A stretch of 64,000 nucleotides of DNA from Microbispora hainanensis (GCF_006874475.1 NZ_VIRM01000032.1:40229-104228), one strand, 5' to 3'. Counted from the first letter of the stretch, positions 45,896-55,040 are shown. The notes: generated by a model not told the origin, from the letters alone. Numbers and translations: made by a program.

Positions 45896-47554
45896 TCATA
45901 CGGCCTTCTCCGCGGGCGGATCCGCGGGGCTCGCGCCTCTCCCGCGTCTCAGCCCGGACAGGGCGCCGGTCAGGTCCCGGCGGTCCACGAGCGCGGCGAC
46001 GAGGACCCCCGCGACCACGGCCGCCAGACCGGCGAGAGCGGCCGTCAGGAGACCGCCCCACGGGCCCTCGCCCGACAGGGGCAGCCGGGCGACGGCCGCC
46101 CCCGCGAGGAAACCCGCTCCCCCGCCCAGCAGCGCGGCCAGACCGGCCCGCGCGACGCCCTGGGCGGCCCGCGCCCCTCGCGCCCGTACGACCGAGGCCA
46201 GCAGCAGCCCGGCCCCCACCGTCATGCCGGCCGCCTGGCCGAGCGCGAGCCCGCCCAGGCCCCAGCCGTCGGGCAGCACGAGGACGAACGCCACCTGGGC
46301 CACGGCCACGACCAGCCACCCGGCGACCTGTCCCCGGGCCGCCGCCCTGCCCTCTCCCGTGGCGTACAGCACCCGGCTGAGGTGGGCCACCAGGCCATAT
46401 CCGACGAGCCCCGGCGCGAACAGCGCGATCCCCCGGGCGAACTCCGCCGCGGCGACCTCGGTGTCGGCCTGGGCGAGGAAGACGTGCGCGACGGGCACCG
46501 CGACCGCGGCGAGCGCTCCCGCCGCCAGGCCGCAGACCAGCACGACCGCGCGGGTCGTCCGCGCCGCCAGCGCCGCGAAGCCCTCACCCTCGCCGGCGGC
46601 CTGCGCCCGCGCGGCGAGCGCGGGGAACGCGCTGGTCGCGATGGGCACCGCGAGCACGGCGTACGGCACCTGGTAGATCGCCCAGGCGTAGTTGTAGGCG
46701 GGCAGCGCGCCCCCGCCGACGCGGTTGGCGACGGGAATCAGGATCGCCGCGGCGGCCTGCTGGGCGACCAGCGCGCTCAGCCCGGCCAGCGCGAGCCGCC
46801 GCACCTGTACGGCGACGCCCTCGGGGAAGCGGAGCGTGGGCCGCCACCGCAGGCCGAGCCGCCACGTGGGCCCGATCACGGTGACGACCAGGGCCAGCAC
46901 GCCGAGCGTCGTCCCCGCCGACAGCGCGATCTCGGCGGGCGCGGGCACGGTGGCGGGATCCTTGTGGCCGCCGCTGAGCGGCCCGAAGGCCAGGTAGGCG
47001 ACGATGACCACGACGCTCGACACCAGCGGCGCCAGCGCCGGGCCCGAGAACCGGCGATGGGCCTGCAGCACGCCGTAGAGCACCACGGCCATGCCGTACA
47101 ACGGGATCTGCGGCGCGAAGACGACCAGCATGCGCGCGGCCACGGCGGCGACCTGCCCCGCGTCGCAGCGGTCGATCTCGGAGCCCGCCAGCAGCCGCAC
47201 CACCGGCGCCGCGACCAGCGCGGTCAGCGCCGCGAGCGGCACCAGCAGCACGACCACCCAGGTCAGCAGCGCGGAGGCGATCCGGCCGACCTCCGCACGC
47301 GCCTCGCCGTCCGCTCTGGCGGCGGCGCCGGCGAGCACCGGGACGACCATCCCGGCGAGCGCGCCGCCCACCACGACCTCGAACACGATGTTCGGCACGT
47401 TGTTGGCCGTGTAGTAGGCGGTGGCAAGGCAGTTCGTGCCGACGGTGCGCGCGAACGCCAGCTGCTTGGCGAAGCCGGTCACCCGCGCCAGGACCGTGAT
47501 GACCCCGATGAGGACCGCCGCCCCCGCGATCCCCGCCCCGAGCCGTCTAACCAT
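45896..47554 (-). CDS. MurJ/MviN-family lipid flippase-like protein
   Basis: A 552-residue MOP-superfamily transporter with about 14 helices. The N-terminal half has VLARVTGFAKQLAFARTVG and the conserved TAYYTANNVPNIVFEVVVGG; RFSGPALAPLVSSVVVIVAY and NYAWAIYQVPYAVLAVPIAT follow. MurJ flips lipid II; actinobacteria often carry paralogues, and the classical one (with a large cytoplasmic extension) is usually elsewhere, so this may move another lipid-linked precursor. ATG 47554 is the third of three ATGs created by a 13-bp tandem repeat; the first two open only six-codon ORFs. Confidence 0.88.
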   Translation of the reverse strand: MVRRLGAGIAGAAVLIGVITVLARVTGFAKQLAFARTVGTNCLATAYYTANNVPNIVFEVVVGGALAGMVVPVLAGAAARADGEARAEVGRIASALLTWVVVLLVPLAALTALVAAPVVRLLAGSEIDRCDAGQVAAVAARMLVVFAPQIPLYGMAVVLYGVLQAHRRFSGPALAPLVSSVVVIVAYLAFGPLSGGHKDPATVPAPAEIALSAGTTLGVLALVVTVIGPTWRLGLRWRPTLRFPEGVAVQVRRLALAGLSALVAQQAAAAILIPVANRVGGGALPAYNYAWAIYQVPYAVLAVPIATSAFPALAARAQAAGEGEGFAALAARTTRAVVLVCGLAAGALAAVAVPVAHVFLAQADTEVAAAEFARGIALFAPGLVGYGLVAHLSRVLYATGEGRAAARGQVAGWLVVAVAQVAFVLVLPDGWGLGGLALGQAAGMTVGAGLLLASVVRARGARAAQGVARAGLAALLGGGAGFLAGAAVARLPLSGEGPWGGLLTAALAGLAAVVAGVLVAALVDRRDLTGALSGLRRGRGASPADPPAEKAV

Positions 47555-47587
47555 GCCGCTCAACCATGCCGCTCAACCATGCCGCTG
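47549..47587 (-). repeat. Three 13-bp repeats spanning the MurJ-like start codon
   Basis: The plus-strand unit AACCATGCCGCTC occurs at 47549-47561 and 47562-47574, with a third copy at 47575-47587 differing in the last base. On the minus strand each copy supplies one ATG: two open the mini-ORF MVERHG-stop (47580-47560 and 47567-47547), the third is the gene start. Confidence 0.9.
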
Positions 47588-47622
47588 CCGTACGGCTCCG
47601 CGGACGGCCCTGGTCGTCCAGG

Positions 47623-48576
47623 TCACCCGCGCGACCCCGGCGTGCCGGGGGTGGCCTGCGGGGCGCGGCGCCCGAGCATGTCCAGGCGGTTGAGCACCCG
47701 GTTGCCGGCGATGACCTTGGTGAAGCTGACCTTCTCCGAGGCGGCGGTGAGAGCGGCCACGACACCGAGGGCGGCGATCCGGCCGGGCCTGCCCAGCCGG
47801 GCCGTGGCCGCAAGGCCGAGCAGCGCGCCCAGTGCGTTCGCCCCGGCGTCGCCGAGCATCGCCCGCTCGCCCAGGTCCTCGGGCAGCAGCGCCGCCGCCG
47901 CGCCCAGCGGGACGGCGGTCAGCGCGGCGGCCTGACGGGAGCGCGGGCCGTACGGCGCGGCGATCGAGGCGGCCAGCAGAGGAGCACCGGCGAGCAGCCC
48001 CACCTTGATCGCGCGACCCGGCCGCAGGTCGAACAGGTTGGCGAGGTTGGCGCTGCCGGCGATCAGCGCCCCGTCGACGAGCGTGTCGAGGGACCGCGAC
48101 AGCACGCCCCCGCTTCGGGCGTCGCGCGGGGAGAGCGCCGCCGCGGCGAGCCCGGTCGCGCCGATGCCGAGGATCTTGACCGCTCCGCTGGTCACCTCGC
48201 CGCGCGCGAGCGCCGCCAGGTGGCCCTTGAACCCCTTCGACGAGGTGGTCCCGAACAGGTCGTCGTACGCGCCGAGGACGCCGCTGCCGGCCCCGGCGAG
48301 CACGGCGGCCGCACGGGCCCGTATGGGCAGGCCGGGGGCGAGGGCGGAGGCGGCGACGGCACCCGCGGCGAACGCGGGGCCCTCCAGCAGCGTGACCGGC
48401 TCGCCCCGGTGGTTGACCCGGGTCCAGTATTCGTCTGCGGTCTTCTCGTCGCCGATCGGCGGGCGGCGCCGGAAGGCGGCGAAGGCGGCGCGCGCGGCGA
48501 CCGCGCCGAGCGCGGCGCCGGCGCCGGCTCCGAGCACCGCGGCGGCGCGTGTGCCGGCCTGGGGACGTCTGGCCAC
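47623..48576 (-). CDS. MraY/WecA-like polyprenyl-phosphate sugar-1-phosphate transferase homologue
   Basis: A 317-residue membrane protein. GVLGAYDDLFG supplies the DD motif, ANLFDLRPGRAIKVG the N-x-x-D-x-x-(D/P)-G motif, and ERAMLGDAGANALGALLG the third Asp motif of the GlcNAc/MurNAc-1-P transferase family, in correct order. Overall Ala-rich helices are shorter and more degenerate than MraY, so activity is likely but not certain. It is next to a flippase-like gene and a GT4 enzyme, as in a lipid-linked oligosaccharide pathway, and follows MctB in the recN-steA-mctB direction. Confidence 0.78.
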   Translation of the reverse strand: MARRPQAGTRAAAVLGAGAGAALGAVAARAAFAAFRRRPPIGDEKTADEYWTRVNHRGEPVTLLEGPAFAAGAVAASALAPGLPIRARAAAVLAGAGSGVLGAYDDLFGTTSSKGFKGHLAALARGEVTSGAVKILGIGATGLAAAALSPRDARSGGVLSRSLDTLVDGALIAGSANLANLFDLRPGRAIKVGLLAGAPLLAASIAAPYGPRSRQAAALTAVPLGAAAALLPEDLGERAMLGDAGANALGALLGLAATARLGRPGRIAALGVVAALTAASEKVSFTKVIAGNRVLNRLDMLGRRAPQATPGTPGSRG

Positions 48577-48628
48577 GGCTGTTGCCCTTCTCTACATGTT
48601 CGTCAGGAGTGATGCGCCGACCGGCGGC

Positions 48629-49606
48629 TCATCCCCGGCTCGCCGCCGGGGTGGGGGTCTGGCTGGGCGCGGTCACCGCGGGCTCGAACGCCGTCGCGCC
48701 GCTGCCGACTCCGTAGGAGCCCGAACGGCCGGCCAGTTGCTCCCGCAGAGCGTAGACCACCACGACACGGCCCGCGGCGAAATCGATGGTGTCGACGGTG
48801 GAGACCGCCGAGGCGACGCCGCCGGTGTCGTGCAGCGCCGCGATGACGCCGCCGTTGGCGGAGGCGGTGACGGTGCCCGCCAGGACCGTGCCGAGAGCGC
48901 CGCCGTCGAGGCCGGCCGCGACCGAGACCAGCGCGTTCGTCTGCCGGTCGGCGTCCTCCCCTTCGTACGGCTGGGCCGGCGCGAGCACGATGGCCAGCGT
49001 GGCCCGCTGCTCGGGGTCACCGTTCATGGTGAGGAAGTCGCCCGCCTGGAACGCCTCCAGCACGCCGGTCGCCGCGGGGTTGGCCCGGCCCGCCTGCGTG
49101 CGGTCGTTGGTCACGATGGCGCCGGCGAGCATCGCGGCGGCCTTGTCGTACGGCGTGGCGCCGTCGGGGAAGGTCGTGCCCGCCTGGGCCAGATTGGTGG
49201 CGAGCCCGTCGATCACGCTCGCCTGCTCGGTGTCGATGAACTTGTCGGTGAGGCTGACCCTGCCGGCGTAGGAGGCGCCCGCGCTCGTGACGAGCTTCTC
49301 GATCGGGTCGCGCAGGGCGGCCGACGCGCCGGGAGCCTCGACCAGCACGACGCGCTCCCCCGCGAGCTGGCCGCGCACGAGGTCGGGCAGGTGGGTCGTG
49401 ACCAGCGAGTCGCCGCCCTCCTCACGCGTCTGCAGCTCCGAGATCTGCGTCAGATACTTCTCGTTGGCCTGCCGCAGCGACGCGGTCATCTCCTCGGCCG
49501 ACTTGAAGAACGTGGGCTCCAGCACGGTGCTGCCCAGCACGATGCCGACCGTGAGCGCGAGGAAGATCGCCACGATCGAGACGAGGTGATAACGGAAATC
49601 GATCAC
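48629..49606 (-). CDS. MctB-family copper transporter/envelope protein
   Basis: A 325-residue protein. The N-terminus VIDFRYHLVSIVAIFLALTVG is one membrane helix followed by GIVLGSTVLEP, the MctB signature. A coiled segment (SLRQANEKYLTQISELQ) leads to an extracytoplasmic alpha/beta domain and a Pro/Thr-rich tail. In Mycobacterium the orthologue (Rv1698) affects copper level and outer-membrane permeability. GTG 49606 overlaps the steA stop (GTGA), so the two are coupled; steA-mctB pairing is conserved. Confidence 0.9.
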   Translation of the reverse strand: MIDFRYHLVSIVAIFLALTVGIVLGSTVLEPTFFKSAEEMTASLRQANEKYLTQISELQTREEGGDSLVTTHLPDLVRGQLAGERVVLVEAPGASAALRDPIEKLVTSAGASYAGRVSLTDKFIDTEQASVIDGLATNLAQAGTTFPDGATPYDKAAAMLAGAIVTNDRTQAGRANPAATGVLEAFQAGDFLTMNGDPEQRATLAIVLAPAQPYEGEDADRQTNALVSVAAGLDGGALGTVLAGTVTASANGGVIAALHDTGGVASAVSTVDTIDFAAGRVVVVYALREQLAGRSGSYGVGSGATAFEPAVTAPSQTPTPAASRG

Positions 49607-50799
49607 GAGAAGAGTCCGACCAGCCAGAAGATGAAGCCGTTCCAGGCCACGCGGAGGCCGTTCAGCCACACCTGGCCTATCGGCGATACCGAGAGCACCA
49701 CACCGATCGTGACCAGCGTGGTGGCGACGAGCAGCAACAGGGAGGACGTGGAGATCCGGCTGCGGTAGAGCCTGCTCACGCCCTTGGCGTCCACGAGCTT
49801 GCTGCCGACGCGCAGGCGGGTGAGGAACGTGCTCGCCGCCCCCGACCTGCCCTTGTCGAGGAACTCGTCGAGCGTCCAGTGGGTGCCGACCGCGACGATC
49901 AGCGTGGCGCCCTTGTCGTCGGCCAGGAGCATGGCGATGTCCTCGCTCGTCCCGGTCGCGGGGAACACGACCGCCTCCTGGCCCAGCTTGCGCACCCGCT
50001 CCAGCCCCGGCGCCCGGCCGTCGCGATAGGCGTGGACGACCAGTTCGGCGCCGCAGCACAGCGCCTTCTCCGAGACGGAGTCGAAGTCGCCCACGATGAT
50101 GTCGGGCACATAGCCGGCGTCGAGGAGCGCGTCCGCCCCGCCGTCCACCCCGATCAGCACCGGGCGATACTCCCGGATGTACGGCCGGAGCGTGGCGATG
50201 TCCTCCTTGTAGTGGTAACCCCGCACCACGATGAGGGCGTGGCGGTTCTCCAGGGAGGTGCGGATGTCGGGCACGCCGACCCCGTCGATCAGGAGGTCGC
50301 GCTCACGCCGGACGTACTCCATCGTGTTGGCGGCGAACGCCTCGATCTGGACCGCGAGGCCCGCGCGGGCCTCGGTCATGGCCGCCTCGACGGTCTCGGC
50401 GGTCTGCGACTGGCCCTTTCCGACCAGTTCCTCGCCGAGATAGACCATGCCGTCGTGGACGCGGATCACGTCGCCGTCGGCGATCCGCTCGAACAGTTCC
50501 GGCGACGCGCTGTCGATCAGGGGAATGCCCGCGTCGATCAGGATCTGGGGCCCGAGGTTGGGGTAACGGCCGCTGATGCTCGCGGCGACGTTGACCACGG
50601 CCGCCACGCCGCACGCGACGAGGGCCTCCCCGCTGACCCGGTCGATGTCGACGTGGTCGATAATCGCGATTTCCCCGGGCTTGAGGCGCTTGGTCAGCCT
50701 CTTCGTCCGTCTGTCGATTCTCGCCACTGCCGTCACCCCGGGAAGGCCGTCGGCCTTCCTGCGGCGGAGGCCCGGAACATTCAAGCTCGGGACCTTCAT
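49603..50799 (-). CDS. steA: SteA, putative cytokinetic-ring protein with thiamine-pyrophosphokinase-like domain
   Basis: A 398-residue protein. The N-terminal half (LKPGEIAIIDHVDIDRVSGEAL, SISGRYPNLGPQILIDAGIP) and the central TPK-like catalytic domain (LIGVDGGADALLDAGYVPD, IIVGDFDSVSEKAL) are followed by two C-terminal membrane helices. In Corynebacterium, SteA with SteB is required for cell separation and recruits the RipA hydrolase. ATG 50799 is preferred for an AGGA site at suitable distance; ATGs at 50808 and 50832 are in frame. Coupled to mctB. Confidence 0.93.
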   Translation of the reverse strand: MKVPSLNVPGLRRRKADGLPGVTAVARIDRRTKRLTKRLKPGEIAIIDHVDIDRVSGEALVACGVAAVVNVAASISGRYPNLGPQILIDAGIPLIDSASPELFERIADGDVIRVHDGMVYLGEELVGKGQSQTAETVEAAMTEARAGLAVQIEAFAANTMEYVRRERDLLIDGVGVPDIRTSLENRHALIVVRGYHYKEDIATLRPYIREYRPVLIGVDGGADALLDAGYVPDIIVGDFDSVSEKALCCGAELVVHAYRDGRAPGLERVRKLGQEAVVFPATGTSEDIAMLLADDKGATLIVAVGTHWTLDEFLDKGRSGAASTFLTRLRVGSKLVDAKGVSRLYRSRISTSSLLLLVATTLVTIGVVLSVSPIGQVWLNGLRVAWNGFIFWLVGLFS

Positions 50800-51175
50800 C
50801 ACGACCATCCTGCCAGAGGCGGCGACCGCCACGCTTCCACACCCTACGGCTCGTCTGAATTGTCACTGCAAGTCAGGGATGTTGCCGAGGTGCGCCAACC
50901 GGGGACACCCTGGTCGACGCATAGCTTCCGCGACGCCGTCGCCCCCTGTTCCTCCGCCCCTGGTTGCCGGGGCTTGACTGCTTCCCGGCGCGCCCTGCTC
51001 CAAACGTCACCCCCGCGCGCGCCCCGCCGAGTGTACGCGCTTACGCGCTGACCAGGCCGGCGGCGCGAGAGTCAGCACCCCGGCCCCACGGCGGAACCCT
51101 CAACCGGCGGCGCGAAAGACGACAGGCCGGTCCGGCGTTCGGAACCCTGAGCCCGGCACGGCCGACCGGAAGCCC
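50800..51175 (-). other. 376-bp intergenic region between recN and steA
   Basis: No gene is supported. An AT-richer stretch at 50840-50885 may hold the steA promoter (TTGCAG and TAGGGT, 19 bases apart on the minus strand; weak). The rest is GC-rich with short imperfect repeats of GGAACCCT-type sequence near 51093-51165 after the recN end. No convincing terminator hairpin was found by eye. Confidence 0.4.
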
Positions 51176-52942
51176 TCAGCCGGCGCGGCGGCCCGAGCTC
51201 CTGGCCGCTCCCGAGGACGCCTTCTCCCAGGCGGCCTTGTCGGCGGCGGCGATGGACAGCAGCTCGGCGGCGTGCGCCCGGCCGAGCTCGGAGTCCTCCA
51301 GCCCGGCGAGCATGCGCGACAGCTCCCGCTCGCGTCCCTCCTGGTCGAGCGTCACGACGCCGCTGCGGACGACCCGGCCGTCACTCGCCTTCTCGACTAC
51401 GAGGTGCTGGTCGGCGAAGGCCGCGACCTGCGGCAGGTGGGTGACCACGATGACCTGCGCCGTCCTGGCGAGCTTGGCCAGCCGCCTGCCGATCTCCACG
51501 GCCGCCTTGCCGCCCACGCCCGCGTCGACCTCGTCGAACACGAACGTCGGAACGGGGTCGGCGCCGGCGAAGACCACCTCGATGGCGAGCATCACCCGGC
51601 TCAGCTCGCCGCCGGAGGCGCCCTTGGTCAGCGGCAGCGGCGGCGCGCCGGGATGGGAGGCCAGCCGGAGCTCGACCTCGTCCACGCCGTGCGGGCCGAA
51701 GCCGTCGGAGGCGGTGATCGCCACGCTCACCCGGGCGTGCGGCATGGCGAGCGCGGTCAGCTCCTCGGTCACCGCCTGGCCGAACCGCTCGGCGGCGGCG
51801 GTGCGGATGCCCGTCAGCTCACCGGCAAGCTCGCCCAGCCGCTCGGTGAGCTCGCCGTGCTCCCGCGTGAGCTCCTCGATGCGCTCGTCGTCGCCTTCCA
51901 GCTCGGTCAGCCTCTCGGCGGCCCGCTGCGCCCACGCGAGCACGGCCGAGACGTCCTCGCCATACTTGCGCATGAGCCCGTTCAGCGCCGCCCTGCGCTC
52001 CTGCACCGCGGCGAGCCGGGCCGGATCCGCCTCGACCGACTCGGCGTACGCGGCCAGCTCGGTCGCCACGTCGGAGACCAGATAACCGGCCTCGGCCAGA
52101 CGGTCGGCGAGCCCGGCGAGCGCGGGATCGAAGTCGCGTACGGACTCCACGGCCGACTTCGCATGCCCGAGCAGCGACACGGCGTCCTGCACGTCCTGCG
52201 CGCTCGACATCGGATCGCCGAGCAGGGCCGTGTGCGCGGTCGTGGCGGCGGTGCGCAGCGCGTCGGCGTGGGAGAGCCGCTCGGCCTCCTCCTTCAGCTC
52301 GGCGTCCTCTCCCGCCCTGGGCTCGACCTTCTCGATCTCCTCCAGGCCGAACCGCAGCACGTCGGCCTCCTGCGCCCGCTCCCTGGCCTTGACGGTCAGC
52401 TCGTGGAGCAGCTCCCCCACCTGCTTGTGCCGCTTGTATGCCTGCTCGTAGGCCCGGAGGGGCTTGACCAGCTCGTCACCGGCGTAGCGGTCGAGCGCCG
52501 CACGCTGCCTGCCGGGCTGCAGCAGCCGCTGCTGGTCCATCTGCCCGTGCACGGCCACGAGGTCGTCGGCGATGTACGTCAGCGTGCCCACCGGCACGGC
52601 ACGGCCACCCAGCCAGGCGCGGGAGCGGCCCTCCGCGGAGACCGACCGGGCGATGATGAGCTGCCCGTCCTCGACCTCGCCGCCGACGTCGGCGACCTGC
52701 TGGGCCACACGACCCCCGGGCTCGATCACGAGCGTGCCCTCGATCAGCGCCTTGTCGGCGCCCGGCCTGACCCGGGCCGGGTCGGCCCGCCCTCCGAACA
52801 GCAGGCCGAGACCGGTCACGACCATCGTCTTGCCGGCCCCGGTCTCACCCGTGACGACGGTGAATCCCGGTGACAGCTCCAGGACGGCTTCGTCGATCAC
52901 GCCGAGCCCCTGGATGCGGACCTCCTCGACCCGTGGCCGCAC
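51176..52942 (-). CDS. recN: DNA repair protein RecN
   Basis: A 588-residue SMC-like ATPase for double-strand break repair. Walker A is VVTGETGAGKTMVVTGLGLL near residue 30. A long central coiled coil (about 150-400) follows a conserved HGQMDQQRLLQPGRQRAALD segment. The C-terminal ATPase half shows KGASGGELSRVMLAIEVV (signature) and TFVFDEVDAGVGGKAA (Walker B), then VTHLPQVAAFAD. GTG 52942 follows GGGAGGG. Downstream of nadK in the standard tlyA-nadK-recN order. Confidence 0.97.
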   Translation of the reverse strand: MRPRVEEVRIQGLGVIDEAVLELSPGFTVVTGETGAGKTMVVTGLGLLFGGRADPARVRPGADKALIEGTLVIEPGGRVAQQVADVGGEVEDGQLIIARSVSAEGRSRAWLGGRAVPVGTLTYIADDLVAVHGQMDQQRLLQPGRQRAALDRYAGDELVKPLRAYEQAYKRHKQVGELLHELTVKARERAQEADVLRFGLEEIEKVEPRAGEDAELKEEAERLSHADALRTAATTAHTALLGDPMSSAQDVQDAVSLLGHAKSAVESVRDFDPALAGLADRLAEAGYLVSDVATELAAYAESVEADPARLAAVQERRAALNGLMRKYGEDVSAVLAWAQRAAERLTELEGDDERIEELTREHGELTERLGELAGELTGIRTAAAERFGQAVTEELTALAMPHARVSVAITASDGFGPHGVDEVELRLASHPGAPPLPLTKGASGGELSRVMLAIEVVFAGADPVPTFVFDEVDAGVGGKAAVEIGRRLAKLARTAQVIVVTHLPQVAAFADQHLVVEKASDGRVVRSGVVTLDQEGRERELSRMLAGLEDSELGRAHAAELLSIAAADKAAWEKASSGAARSSGRRAG

Positions 52943-53123
52943 TGGTCCCTCCCGTTTTGCCGACCGAACTCGCCAGAGATCCTACGCGTAACTCGTCAAG
53001 ATTTTCGAGGACAGCGTGACCCGGCCGCGACCCGAACGAGAATCTGTGGATACGAAAGCCCTGCTCATCCGGCCTATCACCACCAACCGCCACAACCCGC
53101 TGTGGATCGCGGCCTTTCCCGGG

Positions 53124-54071
53124 TCAGCCGGAGCGCACGCGGCCCCGCCAGCCCTGCACCGGCAGGCCGAACTTCGCGACCAGGCGGTCGGTGAACGGCG
53201 CCCCACTGGTCTCCGCACCGAGCAGGCGGGCCAGCCTTACGGGCACTTCGCCTTTGCGTACCTCCACCCGGGCGCCGGGCGGGATGTCGAAGCGGCGGCG
53301 GCCGTCGCACCACAGCACACCGGCGCTGGTGTCGGGCACGATCTCCACCGCGAGCGTGGACTTCGGCGACACCACCAGCGGCCGGGCGAACAGCGCGTGG
53401 GCGCTGTTGGGCACCAGCAGCAGCGCCTCCACCTCCGGCCAGACGATGGGCCCACCGGCCGAGAAGGCGTACGCCGTCGATCCGGTGGGGGTCGCGCAGA
53501 TCACGCCGTCGCAGCCCCAGCGCGACAGCGGGCGGCCGTCTATCTCCGCGACGACCTCCAGCATGCGGTCCTTCTTCTCGACCGACGCCTCGTTGAGCGC
53601 CCAGGTCCGCGCGAGAACCGACCCGTTCAGGCGCACGACGACGTCGATCGTCATGCGTTCCTCGACCTCGTAGCGGCCCTCGACCACCAGGTCCACCACG
53701 GACGCCAGGTCCTCCACCTCCGCCTCGGCGAGGAAGCCCACGTGCCCCAGGTTCACGCCGAGCAGCGGCACCGCGGCCGGGCGGGCCAGTTCGGCGGCCC
53801 GCAGCAGCGTGCCGTCACCGCCCAGGACGATGATCAGCTCGGCCCCCTCCAAGGCCGCGTCGTTCTCCGGGACCACCTCGACATGGGCGCAACCCAGCTC
53901 CTCGGCCTCCTCGTCGAGGACCCGCACGTTGATGCCCGCCTCGATCAGCCGTTCCATGACCAGGCGGGCGCTGCGCACGGCCGCCTCCCGGCCCGTATGC
54001 GCCGTCACCAGGACGGTTCTCTTGGCGTCCGCCCGGCCCTGGGCCGCGCCGCCCGTGCTCATCGTGCTCAT
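53124..54071 (-). CDS. nadK: NAD kinase
   Basis: A protein of about 315 residues phosphorylating NAD to NADP. ELIIVLGGDGTLLRAAE holds the GGDG motif, LLGVNLGHVGFLAEAE the NxGxxGFL motif, and ALNEASVEKKDRM and CATPTGSTAYAFSAGGPIV complete the active site. The start is ambiguous among clustered ATGs at 54080, 54071 and 54062, none with an ideal ribosome-binding site; 54071 is used. The tlyA stop lies about 25 bases upstream. NADP from this enzyme feeds Zwf, encoded elsewhere in the window. Confidence 0.96.
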   Translation of the reverse strand: MSTMSTGGAAQGRADAKRTVLVTAHTGREAAVRSARLVMERLIEAGINVRVLDEEAEELGCAHVEVVPENDAALEGAELIIVLGGDGTLLRAAELARPAAVPLLGVNLGHVGFLAEAEVEDLASVVDLVVEGRYEVEERMTIDVVVRLNGSVLARTWALNEASVEKKDRMLEVVAEIDGRPLSRWGCDGVICATPTGSTAYAFSAGGPIVWPEVEALLLVPNSAHALFARPLVVSPKSTLAVEIVPDTSAGVLWCDGRRRFDIPPGARVEVRKGEVPVRLARLLGAETSGAPFTDRLVAKFGLPVQGWRGRVRSG

Positions 54072-54096
54072 CGTCTCCATGCCTCGCCGCCCGCGC

Positions 54097-54906
54097 TCAC
54101 CGCGGTCCCTCCGCCACCGCCGTGTCGATGGCAGCGTCCACATCCGGAACGGGATCGTGCCCCGGCCCCTTCCCGAGCCACAGAACGTATTCCACGTTCC
54201 CCGACGGCCCCGGCAACGGACTCGCCGTCACGCCCTTCACCGTCAGGCCGAGCGAGCCCGCCGCCGCCGCGACGTCCCGCACCGCCTGCGCCCGCAGCGC
54301 CGGGTCGCGTACGACGCCTCCCGAGCCCACGCGCTCCTTGCCGACCTCGAACTGAGGTTTGACCAGCATCGCGAACTCCGCCACCTCGGCCGCACAGCGC
54401 ACCAGGGCGGGGAGGACGAGCCGGAGGGAGATGAACGACAGGTCCCCGACGATCAGCGTCGGCGGCTCGCCCACCATCTCCGGGGTCAGGTCGCGGACGT
54501 TGACCCGCTCCATGACCGTGACCCGATCGTCCGTACGCAGCGACCAGGCGAGCTGCCCATACCCCACGTCGACCGCGAGCACGTGGGCGGCGCCGTGCCT
54601 GAGCAGCACGTCGGTGAACCCGCCGGTCGAGGCGCCCGCGTCGAGGCACCGGCGCCCTTCGACGCGAAGCCCTTCGAACGCGCTCAGCGCGCCGAGCAGC
54701 TTGTGTGCGCCCCTGGACACGTAATCGGGGCCCTCTGCCGCCTCGGCGACCACGATGGGGGCGGCGGTGTCCACCTGGGTGGCCGCCTTGCCCGCCACCC
54801 GGCCTCCGATGCTGACCCGGCCCGCCTCGATGAGCTGGGCCGCCTGCTCTCTGGACCGGGCGAGCCCGCGGCGTACGAGCTCGCTGTCCAGCCGGACGCG
54901 CTTCAC
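54097..54906 (-). CDS. tlyA: TlyA-family rRNA 2'-O-methyltransferase/hemolysin-like protein
   Basis: A 269-residue protein. An S4 RNA-binding domain (residues 1-60: RLDSELVRRGLARSREQAAQ) is followed by a Rossmann methyltransferase domain with SRGAHKLLGAL, DAGASTGGFTDVLLRHGA (SAM loop), VDVGYGQLAW and LVKPQFEVGKE (catalytic Lys). In mycobacteria it methylates 16S and 23S rRNA, giving capreomycin sensitivity. The GTG at 54906 has no clear ribosome-binding site; a 36-bp tandem repeat lies immediately upstream. Confidence 0.93.
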   Translation of the reverse strand: MKRVRLDSELVRRGLARSREQAAQLIEAGRVSIGGRVAGKAATQVDTAAPIVVAEAAEGPDYVSRGAHKLLGALSAFEGLRVEGRRCLDAGASTGGFTDVLLRHGAAHVLAVDVGYGQLAWSLRTDDRVTVMERVNVRDLTPEMVGEPPTLIVGDLSFISLRLVLPALVRCAAEVAEFAMLVKPQFEVGKERVGSGGVVRDPALRAQAVRDVAAAAGSLGLTVKGVTASPLPGPSGNVEYVLWLGKGPGHDPVPDVDAAIDTAVAEGPR

Positions 54907-54932
54907 CGGGCCCGCCCGGCCACGCCGTCCCC

Positions 54933-55040
54933 TGCCGTCCCGATCCGCACGCGGTCCGCGCCGTCCCGTGCCGTCCCGATCCGCACGCGGTCCGCGCCGT
55001 CCCGTGCCCTACCGGCCCGCACCCGGCCCACGCCGCCCTG
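54933..55040. repeat. 36-bp tandem repeat, two perfect copies and one degenerate
   Basis: 54933-54968 and 54969-55004 are identical (unit begins TGCCGTCCCGATCCGCACGC); 55005-55040 is a degenerate third copy with the same phase. It lies between the small ORF ending at 55127 and tlyA. The frame across it is open on the minus strand, but the sequence is not credible as a protein. Confidence 0.88.

Noticed and set aside
53124..54071. Possible LexA/SOS boxes near recN, uvrA and uvrC
   Set aside because: No GAAC-N4-GTTC-type palindrome was found in the upstream regions examined by eye.
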